Part shown: positions 23,242-34,107 of the stretch, one piece after another
Layout: the number at the start of each line of letters is the position of its first letter
How positions within the stretch are numbered: the first letter of the stretch is position 1
NCBI GenBank assembly: GCA_020081605.1
Contig: JAHREC010000062.1
Span: 1,178,001-1,242,000, forward strand
Reading direction: 5' to 3'
DNA length: 64,000 nucleotides
From: Albifimbria verrucaria
Lineage: Eukaryota > Ascomycota > Sordariomycetes > Hypocreales > Stachybotryaceae
Made by a program: the position numbers and the translations under genes
The notes under the pieces: model-generated
Told to the model about the DNA's origin: nothing
Database searches by the model: none
The model's input: the letters and a program-made list of their open reading frames with translations, nothing else

Positions 23242-24087
23242 GATCGTTTACCAGGTCGAAATCTAGGACAATATAAACGAAAGCTGTGAAATTCACTAGA
23301 AAAACAAAGGAATGTTGAATTATGGGAATCAACTTAGCAGAAACTGTGGGAGTTGTTCCTTTAAATCTATGTATCTGTTCTAAATAGTAGCCGGAAGCTG
23401 TGATCCAAGGGATACTCGTATCTCCTAGATTTGGATACGTCTGCGTTAAGAGATTTTGTGGCGAAGGGTAATTCTCAAGGCACCCTGGCACCGGTGAACC
23501 AGGAGTTCAATGAAACCATAAGCATAACCTTACATGACACTCTGGGTATTGGAAGTGACGAATGAGAAGTTCCCCTTCCCGCGGGTTTGTGGCATGGTAC
23601 AGCCTTGGGGGTGGTGGAGTGCTCCGGAGTCCGCGTATAGCCATAGAGATTATTGGTGGACTCTAGTTTCAATCGAAAGTGGTTTGGCCCCGCTGTTCGC
23701 TTGTGAAAATGCTGAATTCCTTCCAAGGCGTGCGCTGTTGTCAGAGACAAACGAAAAGCTCTCTATAAGCCTCGACAACTGTTTGCTTTCAATTATGCCA
23801 TGCTTTACGAGTTGTAAAATAATCTAGAAGGCCAACTTCGAAGAGTTTAGAGAAATACATTCATAGAAAAGATTGATAACTATGTTCACATGGCGGCGAA
23901 TGTTGTTTGAGTAAAACCCATCTCCTGGGTTCGGCAAACTCCCTACTATAAGACGCGATGCTTGTCTAACTGTACATTAAATCATTCCGAGCAGACCGCT
24001 CCTAACTAGGAAATAGAAAAGCCGCATAATTCATACGTCGGAGACTTCACACCGAAATCTGCACTTGCTAATCGGCCTGCGGTCGTT
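23242..24087. other. Intergenic, promoter of the RTA1 gene
   Basis: No gene recognised. A minus frame open at 23071-23491 extends RTA1 exon 1 upstream but contains no ATG, so it was not used as the start. Confidence 0.4.
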
Positions 24088-25394
24088 TCACGAGCCATGA
24101 CCATCCTGCTCCTTCGCCTCTGCCCCTATAGATTCTCTTGGGGTGACCAGCCATTTGTCCCAGTAGGGCCCTACACATTCAGCAACAGACTCGAGCAGGA
24201 GCTGGCCGGAAGTGCTGAATATCCAAAACCTGCGCTCGCGATGCAGCAAAATAGCCCAGTAGGTCAGGATGAGTAAAGCGATGGGTTGTCGCTGATTTAC
24301 TAGGTCAATGTATTCATTTGAAACTTTGATAGGCCAAGCAATAATCGCGCTTGTTCGCATGTGTTGGGGAGTCTGCCGTAGGCTTTGAAGATTTGATGCA
24401 AAAATTCTACAGCAGCCATATAAGTCGTGAATATAGCCTCGCCGAGCGTGGGACGTGATTCTGAGAGCAATCCGATCAATACATCCGACTCATCAGGGCA
24501 AGCTAAAGTATTAGATTGGCCAAGCTTCAAAGAGTCCAGTAGATCGACGTTGCGAATTATACCCGAACGGCTGATAGTATGCCAGCTATTGCCAATAACA
24601 ATGCGCACACCGCGATGAATCTGAAAATATTGGATGAAGTTGGAAAGGAACCTGCTCGGTCTATCAATGACAACATTGAATAGGGCATGCATACCGAGTA
24701 TGGACGAGAAAAGGAAGATTGATGCGCAGTTGTCCTGATTGACATGTACCTGTGTTCGATTGAAAAGACTCAACGCTTGTGTCTGAAGCTCTTCGGCTGT
24801 CTGGAAATACTTCATCCGTTTTGCAGCATCAGTCTGAATAGTGCCCAGATGGGCCGCTGATATGGCAAGGGCCTCGATCACCAGATAAGGATCAGCCTCA
24901 GCTGTCTCGACAACAGCCTTGGAGATAGACATGAACTCGGAGTTATCCGGACTAGCCGTAATGTAAGGGTCTTTAAGAACCACAGTGTCGAGATGATGCA
25001 TAAGGATGAGATGCCGAACGTCAAATATTAGTGGTGTTGGGGTTGGTGTAGATGGCAGTGCGGCGGCAGCAGGAGATGATGAGCTTGTAGGATTACCCTC
25101 ACTAACATCCTCTTCGGTAGTCCAGCTGTGAGTGGCCACAGTAGAAGCTGTTGTCTCCGCGGCAGACTGCAGATTGAGCGGAGCGCTCTGGGTGTGGGTA
25201 TCCTGATTAAGGCCGGGGCGCTTGATGGGCAGGAGGTCGAGGTAGGAGCACCTACGGCCGGACGTAGTGCAGCCGATGCAGGCCGGACGGTATTCATCGC
25301 ACTTAGCATGTCGCTGTTTGCATTGTAGGCAACCGTTACGCGATTTGCGATGTGGCCTGCGCCCGGGGAGTTGCCCGCGTTCTTGCACCACCAT
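24088..25394 (-). CDS. Zn2Cys6 (GAL4-type) transcription factor
   Basis: The start ATG is at 25394. Residues 21-48 form the binuclear cluster: CLQCKQRHAKC, then C-IGC-TTSGRRC, spacing CX2CX6CX6CX2CX6C, which fits the GAL4 class. A Ser/Thr/Pro-rich linker (about residues 60-115) is followed by a helical region with LILMHHLDTVVLKDPYI and ALAISAAHLGTIQTD. This resembles the C6 regulators with a DUF3468-type (sterol regulatory element/UPC2-like) effector region. There are no introns. At 24366-24369 (GGGG on plus, CCCC in the gene) the frame ends at NTLT, but RTSAIIAWPIKVSNEYIDLV and LLILTYWAILLH follow one base away. One extra C gives 435 residues. Such regulators often control membrane lipid or transport genes, which suits the RTA1 neighbour, but this is inference. 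Confidence 0.85.
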
Positions 25395-26332
25395 AGGAGC
25401 TCCAACCCAGCATATAGAAGATAGTGACTGGAATCCGCGGGTTCAGGTTGTGTGCCAGCGTATGAACAGCATAAAGAACACTTCTCCTCAAATTTCGACT
25501 GCTCATTCAAAGCACAGCGTATTTCCATGGAAAAGGAAATTGACCAGTCATCTCTGATTCGAAAGGCAGCCGGTAGACCGACAGCGTAAAAGCCTATTTG
25601 ATCGCATCCCGCAGCTCGAGCCGTATAGCGGCCTCTCTGATTGGCTTGGTCCAAGACGAGTAACAAGGAACAACATGGCTGTGGAACCAAGCGAACGAGT
25701 AGGCATGAGGTGACCAATGGGATGACCCTCTGTACGAGGAAAGCAAGCGCCCTAGCATGTGCTAATAATATCAAGGAAGCTAAGGCTCCAATGTGGGTTC
25801 TCCTCAAATGTTAACTAAACCGACTTCCACGTTTTGTAAAGGCATGTTTTTATGGTTCTCATGTGTGGCTCTTAACTTGCCGGGATCTGATAGCTGAAGT
25901 GAAATGAATGTCTGCAACATTGGGAATACCTACGTTGGACCTTGTGTGAGACCCTTGTGTAAGAGTGAGCTCAATTGTGCTGGAGGATTTTCCTTCAGAT
26001 GAGGTTTCCGGTGACGCATGCATGATAATTGTTCAAGATTACAAGATTAGCCCATCGACAAATGACCACCTCGGCTAATAGCTGACGTGTATTGGGGATA
26101 CTTAGCACCTTGTTTACCAGGAAGGAAGAGACCCCTGAGTGGGCCACTTTTATTATACGCGCGACTCTCTTGGCTTTTGTCAATCATCAGATGGGCAGAT
26201 AGGAAATCAGTCCAGCCAGCCGAGGCGGACAATAACATAAATAAACGGCCCTTGGTTTAAACTGAGTAGCAGACACGACCGCACTGTTCGTCTTAGTCTC
26301 AGGCAGGACTCGAAAGCACTGCTCTCGCAAAC
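25395..26332. other. Intergenic between divergent genes
   Basis: Promoter region of the Zn2Cys6 gene (-) and of the tannase-like remnant (+). Open frames are mostly antisense shadows; nothing further recognised. Confidence 0.4.
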
Positions 26333-27656
26333 ATGTCGATTTCCGCCGTTCACCTGTCTGCCTGTGCAGATGCATCGATCCCTATACCCTCCCTCCTGGT
26401 GCCGAGATACTTACCCTCAACGCTGAGCTTAGGAATAAGGCGGGCGAGGCAGCGTTCATGCCGGATGGATGGGCCTTGATCTTGGAAAGCGATGTGAACT
26501 TGTACAATCTTCAAAACCTTGCCTTGGTTTCTCTCCACGACCAGGTGAGTTATCTTTCACCATTCGGATTGAAATCACCAATCTCAATGTCTCCGCTAAC
26601 GCATTCATAGTTTTTTATTGTCAAGGCTCTTGCCAAGAGCTTTTACGGCCGTAAACACGGCTATGCGTACTGGAGCGGCTGCTCGCAGGGCGGTCAGCAG
26701 GGTCTCATGCTCGCCCAGCGCTATCCTCATGCATATAACGGCATTGCGGCCGCTGCACCGCGATCTATGCACCCCAGCTTATGATGGCGTCGATTTGGGC
26801 ACAAATCGTTATGAAGCACCGTGGAGAACTCCTAGAGGCTATGAGTTGGACTATATACGAGCAGCCGCAATCAAAGCATGTGATCCTGTAGATGGTCGTA
26901 TCGATGGCCTTATCTCAGACGAATCAGCCTGCAAATTTGACCCAACCACAATTGTGGGAAACTCGTTCAACTGCCCTGATATAGGCGAAATAATGGTGGT
27001 CAGCGAGGCAACTGCCGCGTTGGCGGCTGCGGCCTGGGAAGGCCCTCGTACACCCGACGGAGAGTTTCTATGGTACGGACCCAACAATGATGCGCGTCTT
27101 GCCGGAGACACCCTCAAAGCACGGACGTTGAATGTGAGCGTAGCTCAAACGCTCTGCCAGAATGGAACCTGTCACGGAGTGCCCTTGGGGCTCGGAGATG
27201 AGTGGATTCAGCTATTTGTTCAAAAGAATTCACCTGCAACTTGGCAAGATGTTACACCTCAGACTTTCGCCCGCTTTTTTGAAAACACAGTGAGGGAGTT
27301 CGACTCGACGTCTGGGACTTCCGTCGTAGACCTATCAGAGTTCCATGCTACCGTGGGAAACATGATCACAGAGGACTGGTCATTGCCCGAATTTGAATGC
27401 TAACTTAATCCTCGTGCAGGCTGATGGTCTTATTCCGATCAAGCAAATGTACCACTACTACAACGATGTCCTGAAGAACGACCCAGATGCAGCGGATTTC
27501 TATCGCTTATTCGCAGTTCCGAGGCTGGCTCATTGTTCCGGCGGCAACGGCGGTCAACCCACTGCAACATGGGACGCACTGGTGACTTGGGTGGAGACTG
27601 AAAAGGCGCCAAGCACTTTGTCTATTGGTATTAAAGACGGAGCTGGGAGGTTGTAA
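26333..27656 (+). pseudogene. Tannase / feruloyl esterase family remnant
   Basis: An N-terminal piece (MSISAVHLSACADASIPIPS, then GAEILTLNAELRN) is followed at once by WALILESDVNLYNLQNLAL. In intact tannase-family proteins these two pieces are separated by a block of roughly 70 residues that I cannot find here. After an intron (about 26545-26610) comes [20 protein letters not shown], with the nucleophile motif GCSQGG, then ASIWAQIVMKHRGELLE and ACDPVDGRIDGLISDESACK. The end has ADGLIPIKQMYHYYNDVL (acid residue) and LAHCSGGNGGQPT (catalytic His). The segment just before ADGLI (AGGKLLTWHG in relatives) is also absent. Two one-base frame changes occur near 26758 and 26838. Missing internal blocks, unlike the single-base slips elsewhere, make this a true decayed copy. 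Intact members are secreted and cleave gallate or ferulate esters of plant polymers. Confidence 0.7.
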
Positions 27657-28818
27657 AGCGCCAACTTCACCCATATCCTGAGAAACCTTACTCCTATGAG
27701 TGCACGAAGTAGAAGTAGAGTATTTGTGATTTAGAGTGGAGTCGTACGGAAGACACCCAAGGCAATTATGTCAACAAGAAAACAAACTTGGGCCACTCTT
27801 CTATAAGTTTAAAATAAACTAGAGAACTGTGATAGTCATGGTAACCACTTACCGTATGGACAATCGCGGAGTAGTTGGGTCGGGCTGGAAGTTTGTCGGA
27901 AAAGCAGCGGTGTTTGTTTCACTAAGAAGCAATATCGTCGTCGGACAGGTTGTAACTAGTCTACAAGGCTCCAGCACGGTAAAGGTAGTCTTGGGGACTG
28001 CACGCTATTGATAGTTAGTAGATCTATATGTAGTTCTTTCCAGGAGAAGTCTCCTATTTATTATTATGTCTTTCCTTATTGTGGTGTGAAGCTGGCTCCT
28101 TGGGTCGACTGGTGATCGTGGTGACCTGTGAGTGTTCGTATGTACACCGCCCAGTTCCTAATAAGCTATCTACCTATTGTTGCTCTTTATCATTCTTTTT
28201 ATTGGTAAGGTGCTATTAAATCTGCGTGTTTGCATAGCTCCAATAGTTAAAGCCCAGAGCCTGTATGTTGCAGTGTAGTTGGCCAGTGCCTAGATAGTCA
28301 AACAATAGATGTGTAATACACAGTTAGTTATTAGGCGCGGGTCACAACGTAATTCATATGCTATGAGGGCAGATCAAGTTCTACAGAAGCAGGATCAAGA
28401 AGATACTTTTTCATATCAATTTTTAATAAGACACGAATCCCTGATTGCTTAATACGGTACGGGCTCACCTTCTCATGCTGCATCGCTCGCTCTAAACCAG
28501 CACCTAGCAAGCTACCCTACACAGACCACACTTTTCTAGGGTCCCACAGCCCATGTTTTTTCCTCGCTGTGGAGCAAGCAGCACGATTACCGAATGCGGC
28601 CAACGCCAAGCCCACACGCACAGATGCCCCACAGTGCACCCCGATAACACTGTGAAAACAAACTGTGGAAATCTCCGCTAGGGCAAACCCTACCCTCGAA
28701 AAAAGATCCATTCTTCGTCAACACCAAAGCCCAGCCTTTGCGATCCTCACGCTTCGTCAACTAACCACCAGCGCACCCTTCCTCCCTCCACCAGCCCAAC
28801 CCCAACAACACCGCAAAA
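27657..28818. other. Intergenic, AT-rich, then RPS19 promoter
   Basis: 28010-28440 is AT-rich with no coding signal; the small frame at 27829-28011 has no recognisable domain. The last 300 nt hold telobox-like words upstream of the ribosomal protein gene. Confidence 0.45.
28512..28692. promoter_or_regulatory. Telobox-like (Tbf1-type) words upstream of RPS19
   Basis: Three copies of ACCCTA or its complement lie upstream of the gene: CTACCCTAC at about 28512-28520, CTAGGGTCC at about 28537-28545 and AAACCCTACCC at 28685-28695. ACCCTA-type boxes bound by Tbf1-like factors are known in ribosomal-protein promoters of several ascomycetes. Location and clustering support a role, but the words are short and could arise by chance. 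Confidence 0.4.
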
Positions 28819-29642
28819 ATGACTGGCGGAACCACCGTTCGCGATGTTGATGTAGGTCCTCCTTGAACGCAGAAAAAAGAAACGCAACGATCTCGACCCC
28901 GAGTCCACCTTTTCCAAAGAGAATGCCAACGAACAAAAACCGCCGCACGCCGCAACCAAGAATCAGGGCCCCGTCCGCCGCAGCCGGGGTTTTCGCTTCG
29001 TCACCAATTGATCGAGAATCTCCGCTGCAATGGCGCGCGCGCGCCTGCTTTCTGTTGAAAGGCTGGCGTCGTTGGTTGATACAATGGGATTGAGGAGCAG
29101 GCGCGAGGAGTCGCAAGACTTCTGATGACGGAATCATGCTAATGGGTTTGTGTTGCCAGGCGCAAAAGTTCATCAACGCCTACTCTGCTTTCCTGAAGCG
29201 TCAGGGCAAGCTGCCCATCCCTGGTGAGTTTTGATATTTTCTTTTCTGTCGATCGATACATTTTTGTGAACCGCCGCTAACAATCCCAGGTTGGGTTGAC
29301 ACCGTCAAGACCGGCCCCGCCAAGAGCTGCCCCCAGGACATCGACTGGTTCTACGTCCGCGCTGCCTCCATCGCCCGCCACGTCTACCTCCGCAAGACCG
29401 TCGGTGTCGGCCGTCTCCGCCGCGTCCACGGTACCGCCAAGAACCGTGGCAACCGTCCCTCCCACCACGTTGACGCCTCCGGCTCCGTCGACCGCAAGGT
29501 CATGCAGGCCCTTGAGAAGATCGGCGTCCTTGAGCAGGATGAGGAGAAGGGTGGCCGCCGCATCACCCAGGCCGGCCAGCGTGATTTGGACCGTATTGCC
29601 CAGACCACCGCTGAGGCCGAGGAGGAGGAGGATGACGAGTAA
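28819..29642 (+). CDS. RPS19: 40S ribosomal protein S19 (eS19)
   Basis: Exons 28819-28851, 29160-29223 and 29290-29642 have consensus borders and give 149 residues with no frame problem. The sequence opens MTGGTTVRDVDAQKFINAYS and continues FLKRQGKLPIPGWVDTVKT, IDWFYVRAASIARHVYL, VGRLRRVHGTAKNRGNRPSH and GRRITQAGQRDLDRIA, ending in an acidic tail (EEEEDDE). eS19 sits on the head of the small subunit and is needed for 18S rRNA maturation. The first intron of 308 nt is long for this genome, as is common in fungal ribosomal protein genes. The third exon has strong codon bias (C-ending codons), in keeping with high expression. Confidence 0.97.
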
Positions 29643-30394
29643 ACTGGAGCTGGCTAGCACAATATAAAATTCTGGCGGGTTAGCATGGAATTGGGCGTAC
29701 GGTCTTGATTTTTTGAGATGTATGAATGAGATATCCCCAACGACCTTGGGCCATTCGGTTACTCAATTGCAACTGTCGACCTGTGCACCGCTGACTGTTG
29801 CCTTCCAATGCTGTGTATGTGCCATGTTGAGCCGCGTTAATGTGTTGCTCTGTTGTATCGAGTGATTGGCACGTCTTGTGAGAGCTGCTGCTTTGGCCTA
29901 TTCCTCAGCTTGGGGTCACTCTTGCACCTCTGCCTCATATGTTTGGAAGCCGCTTCTTATTCTATCGTGAGCATCACCAACTACACACTCTCTCAGTGAG
30001 CACACAACACCACGCTCCTTTTATCACTTCATCATCATCCATCGCATTCCTTAATCATACTTGTAGTTTCTATCTCTTCATTGTTCGCATCATCGTTGCT
30101 TCCACCATTGTTGATCCTGTGAGTACTTGGACCGCGCTCATCTCCCATCACCGACCCAGCTCTTACTGGCATCAACTCCAGCCTCACTCCTCTCATCTGT
30201 GCAACACCATCGCTTATCACTTTTTGTTCGCAGGCATCTGAGCTTCAAAAAACCCCTGTGAGATACTGCATCTAATGACTTGATCTTGATACTTGTTCAT
30301 CATCACCAATGGTTCGTAAACCCACCTCCTCATCTACAGCACCACTTACACGGCTCAACCCAGATCTACACCCACGCTGCGAAACCTGTCCACC
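29643..30394. other. Intergenic
   Basis: RPS19 3' flank and promoter/leader of the next gene. A competing ATG frame at 30309-30707 overlaps the next gene in another frame and looks like a shadow. Confidence 0.4.
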
Positions 30395-31365
30395 ATGTCC
30401 GATCCGCCCTCACTTGGCCCTGTGCTTCCAGAGTTCGACTCTGTATTTAGATGCGCCTCGCCGTTATGTTTCTTCCACCACACCGTCGACGCCGAAGCAG
30501 CGTCTCTCCACGTACAAGTCATCGGGCCCAATCTCGAAACCACATTCACGCACCACCGGGCAAAGCAAGTCGAGACCCCAGGCGCAATGCTTCAGAAACT
30601 TGTACGGAAAACGTCAGGCTTTCTCGCCCTCGTCGCGCCATCAGGGAAACGAGTCGTGCTCGCGTGGGCTATTAGCGGCCATGGCGCAGGGCTCAACAGG
30701 GACCTGATGGATGCGAGCCACGGCATTCTTGAGAACCTCCTCTGGACGAGACATGCGATCAAAATGGGCCGCATTCTGGGCATGGGCATGGGCAGTCCTT
30801 TGACGGAGTTCACCGGGCGCGTAATCCACAGTATATTGACGGCGTAACCAAAGCATCTCACGTTGAGATCAAGCTCGCTGTACACGCCATCCACGTCCTC
30901 CTCAAGACCTTCGCCATTGCGCCAGAGAATCCAAGACGCCTTTCACGGCAACATCTCGAGCGCCTACGCCTCGCACGCTGGGAGGACGGTTCACGCCCGG
31001 CTTTTGAGATTTACTTCTCACGCAAATACTGCACCTTCTGCAAGGGTTTCATTACACGGCTCGAGGAAACAACCGGTATATCGCTGCAACTCCGCTGGCG
31101 CCATCGTCTGGTGAGATATAAGTACATCAACAGAGTCGATCGGCATCCAGGACTGTGGGCAGCTGCACGAGACGCAGATGCTGATGCTGATGTGCTCGAC
31201 GTTGGAGAGGTGCCGCCAGATGAAGAGGAGGTGTTGTCAGACGAAGAGACTGTAAATGGAGAAATAGCAGAGCTCGAGATGGTCGATCTTACCACCGAGG
31301 GCTCCATAGCTAGAGACAACACAGTCATGGAAATACCCGACGACAGCCCCAGCCCATCGACATAA
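30395..31365 (+). CDS. Possible deaminase-fold protein (OTT_1508-like), unverified family
   Basis: Frame 1 (30395-30813) reads MSDPPSLGPVLPEFDSVFRC, then VRKTSGFLALVAPSGKRVV and SHGILENLLWTRHAIKMGRI. At the GGG at 30815-30817 the frame shifts by one base and is then open without interruption to TAA at 31363-31365. The second part has ARNPQYIDGVTKASHVEIKL, then FEIYFSRKYCTFCKGFITRL and LRWRHRLVRYKYI. The pairing of an H-V-E helix motif with a C-x-x-C about 55 residues later, preceded by a beta-strand, matches the zinc site of the cytidine-deaminase superfamily, in particular the OTT_1508-like family common in fungi. The end is acidic. Restored length is about 323 residues. The substrate is unknown and the deaminase reading rests on two short motifs. 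Confidence 0.42.
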
Positions 31366-32081
31366 CCACACCATCCCCAGGCCCTCCCACCAAATCCTAG
31401 ACTCTTACATCAACGGTCTAGCCTACTGCATCGGACAGATCTTCTCCTCCCCAGCACCGCGCGCGCCGCCGTCGTCGACCTCGCCCTGAAATTGCGCCAC
31501 CAGCGCAACAACCCGGTCGTCAAGCCCCTGCCGCCCACGCCCGAGACCGAGCCGCCCAGCGCGCCGCCAGAGCCTCAACGTCGCTCGCCGAGGTAGTACG
31601 CCGTGCAAAGCGGCGAGAGGACCGTCGTGGGCAGACGGACAAGCATCAGGGTGGAGATCCCAGCGCGAAGGACTGGGGGAGCTAGAAAGCACGGCGAGCA
31701 TGGAAAGTTGTTGGAAGTACGATCGACTAGAAAGGGGGTCAGGATGAAGATAACGAAAGTGGGAGAGAGGGAGATATCATTAGACAGGGCACGCGTGTCA
31801 CGGTTGCTATCATTTGCTAGGGTTGAAAAATGCATATAAAGTGCATATTACTACAATACCATGTAGTTCTAGAAAGTCCAGTTGCCAGCACGCAAAACTC
31901 CAAATCACACAAAATATGCTACCATATAAAACTCATTCCTCTCTTTATATCACCTCTATGCAGCCCCGTGCATGCATGCCGTTTATGTCTATGCATATAT
32001 CATTATATCCAAACCCAGTCCTCGCCAGGAGTCCACGGGCTCCCTCTCCAGGAGGGGTCGCCGAGTATTTTCTTTCTTCTC
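31366..32081. other. Spacer with an unassigned coding-like piece at 31385-31594
   Basis: From about 31385 a frame gives HQILDSYINGLAYCIGQIFS. After a one-base change near 31450 it continues ARAAVVDLALKLRHQRNNPV and a proline-rich stretch to TAG at 31592-31594. Composition is protein-like and it could be the C-terminal exon of the gene before it, or a separate small gene. 31820-32080 is AT-rich and lies between convergent genes. Confidence 0.35.
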
Positions 32082-34107
32082 CTAGAACATGCTCTGCTTG
32101 TCGGGGCCGCCCAGCTCCCGCAGAATGTGCTGGAAGTTGGCACCCAACTCCTTGACCACGACGCGCACGTCGGGCGCCATGGGGCCCTCGTCGGCGCGAG
32201 GGGAGGGGCACCTCGCCCTTCTTGGACTTGGTCAGGCCGACCTTGCCCTGGGCGACCTGGTTCTTGACATCCATGCCGAAACGGACGTTGCTGCGGCCAG
32301 CGCCGGCGGGGGTGATGAGGGTGCGGTTCATCAGCGCGGTCCAGCGCGCCAGGTAGACACCGGGACCCTGCATGGTGCGGTGGCCGCTGTAGCCGACGCC
32401 GTTGAGGCCCGAGGTGGTCAGGGCCACGCTCTGCAGGCGGCTGCGCGACAGGGCGGTGATGTTGTTGAGGTAGGCTGAGTGGGCATCGATGGCCTTCAGC
32501 ACGGTAGCCTGGGAGGCGGGTGCCAGGGACTCGTAGAGCGAGTTGAGCTTGTGGTCCATGGCGCTCTGGTTGTCGGAGCCGACCTCCTGCTTGAACTTGT
32601 CCAGCGAAACGCGGGCCCAGGCGCGGAAGTCGTCGCCAACCTCGGGGCACTTGGAGCAGATGGCGTGCAGCCACTTGTACAGGTTGCCCTTGTTGCGCTG
32701 GAGCAGCTGGACGTAGTCCTCGACGCTGGGGTGCTGGCCGTCCTTGGGCTTGCTCGTCTTGAGGAAGTCGTCCATGACCTCCTGGATAGAGTCGAAATGC
32801 TCGCGCAGGTCGACGCGCTCGTGTACCACGCGGATGAGAGGCTCGAAGGTGGTCATGACCTCGCGGACCAGAGAGGTCAGGAGATCGGGAGTCTGCTTGC
32901 AGAAGGAGCTGGTGATGGCATCACGATCACGCACCGACAGCAGGGCGGAGTAGTACTGCATGCACTGCGTGTGCTGCTCCTCGGTAAGGCTGGCGGCGAG
33001 GCTGGGGTCGGTGGCGTTGAGGATGGCGGCAACGATGGACTGACCGTTGCGCATGCTGTGAGCGCGGATAGCATCGTGCTGCTGACGGCTGGCACCGACG
33101 TGCTGACGGATGGCCTGCAGGACAGCATCTGAGGGGCGGTTCTTGGGCTTCTCCTTCTCGAGGGCCGTGGCGGTCTTCTTGAACTCGGAGGCGTCCCAGG
33201 ACATGACAAGAGAAACAATGCGCTGCAGCAAGTTCTGGCCATCGTCCTCCTTCTGGGTCAGGCGGACCCAGTTGGTCAGACCGGCGACGCTCAGCTTGGC
33301 GAGCAGGAGACGGGTCATGGCGTTCATCATGGTAGCGGCATTGCCGACGCGCAGCGTCTGCTTGATCATCTTGTAGGGGATGAGGCCGTGGACGTTATCC
33401 ATGAGCTTCAGCACGTACTGGCCCTCGGGCGAGAGCACAAACATCTGGTGGAGGAAGGTGGCCATGCTGTAAGAAAGGTTGTTAGTGAGTGGTCCTATAG
33501 GGTTACAAAAGGAAAACATACTGAATGATGATGTAGTCGACGGCGGCTTCAGCACCGGGAGAGAAAGCCTCCAGATCAGCGCTAGTGCCCATGTGGTCCC
33601 AGGCCTCGTTCATGGTGGTACCGTAGATTAGACCATCGAGGATGTCGGTCCAGGCCTCCTCAAGACTCTCCGCCCTGCTGCGGTCGTAGGTCTTGTAGCG
33701 GTTAGCCCTGTTGGGGAGAGGCTTGACACCGCCAAAGTGGCCTCGGCTAAGCATCTCGAGAACGGCGCTGGAGCCAGTGGACAGCGTCTTACGTGTGCCC
33801 ATGGCGCCCTTGTCGTAGGACTCGGACAGCTCGTGCTCGGCCAGGCGGGCAATGATGCCGGCGATGCGGTTGGACCACCATTCCTGGGGCAGGTCGCGGA
33901 AGCTGGGCAGGTCGAGCAGGAAGCGCGCGGTGAGCGTCTGCAGCACGGGGTGTTGCCGGCCCCGGCGTCCGGCGTCAGGGGGCGAAGGGGTAGCCGAAGG
34001 TGGCGACGGCCTCGGGCTTCTTGAAGCTCTCGATCTCGGCGTACGTCTCGTGGTGGGTGAGGATGTCGAACAGCGCGTGGAGCTGCTCGGGGGTGAGGAG
34101 ACGCCAT
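32082..34107 (-). CDS. PX-associated (PXB) and DUF3818 domain protein, Ypr097w-like
   Basis: The N-terminal PXB block reads LTPEQLHALFDILTHHETYA, EIESFKKPEAVATFGYPF, SESYDKGAMGTRKTLSTGSS and ESLEEAWTDILDGLIYGTT. After an intron (about 33470-33520) the DUF3818 block starts ATFLHQMFVLSPEGQYVLKL and runs through IPYKMIKQTLRVGNAATMMN to about 32210. The true C-terminus is VRVVVKELGANFQHILREL ... GGPDKQSMF, TAG at 32082-32084, reached only if one G is removed from GGGGAGGGG at 32200-32208. Two missing C residues are inferred at 33947-33950 and 33978-33982. The start is uncertain: ATG 34107 is out of frame with LTPEQ. I see no PX domain between the two blocks. Yeast Ypr097w binds phosphoinositides; a lipid-linked role at membranes is expected. 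Confidence 0.8.

Noticed and set aside
20073..27656. Secondary-metabolite gene cluster
   Set aside because: A receptor, exporter, regulator and esterase lie together, but there is no backbone enzyme (PKS, NRPS, terpene cyclase) or tailoring set.
29277..29660. Minus-strand 127-codon frame across RPS19 exon 3
   Set aside because: Shadow of a strongly biased ribosomal-protein exon; Leu/Gly/Ala/Val-rich with no homology.
32479..33132. Plus-strand 217-codon frame
   Set aside because: Antisense shadow of the DUF3818 coding region.
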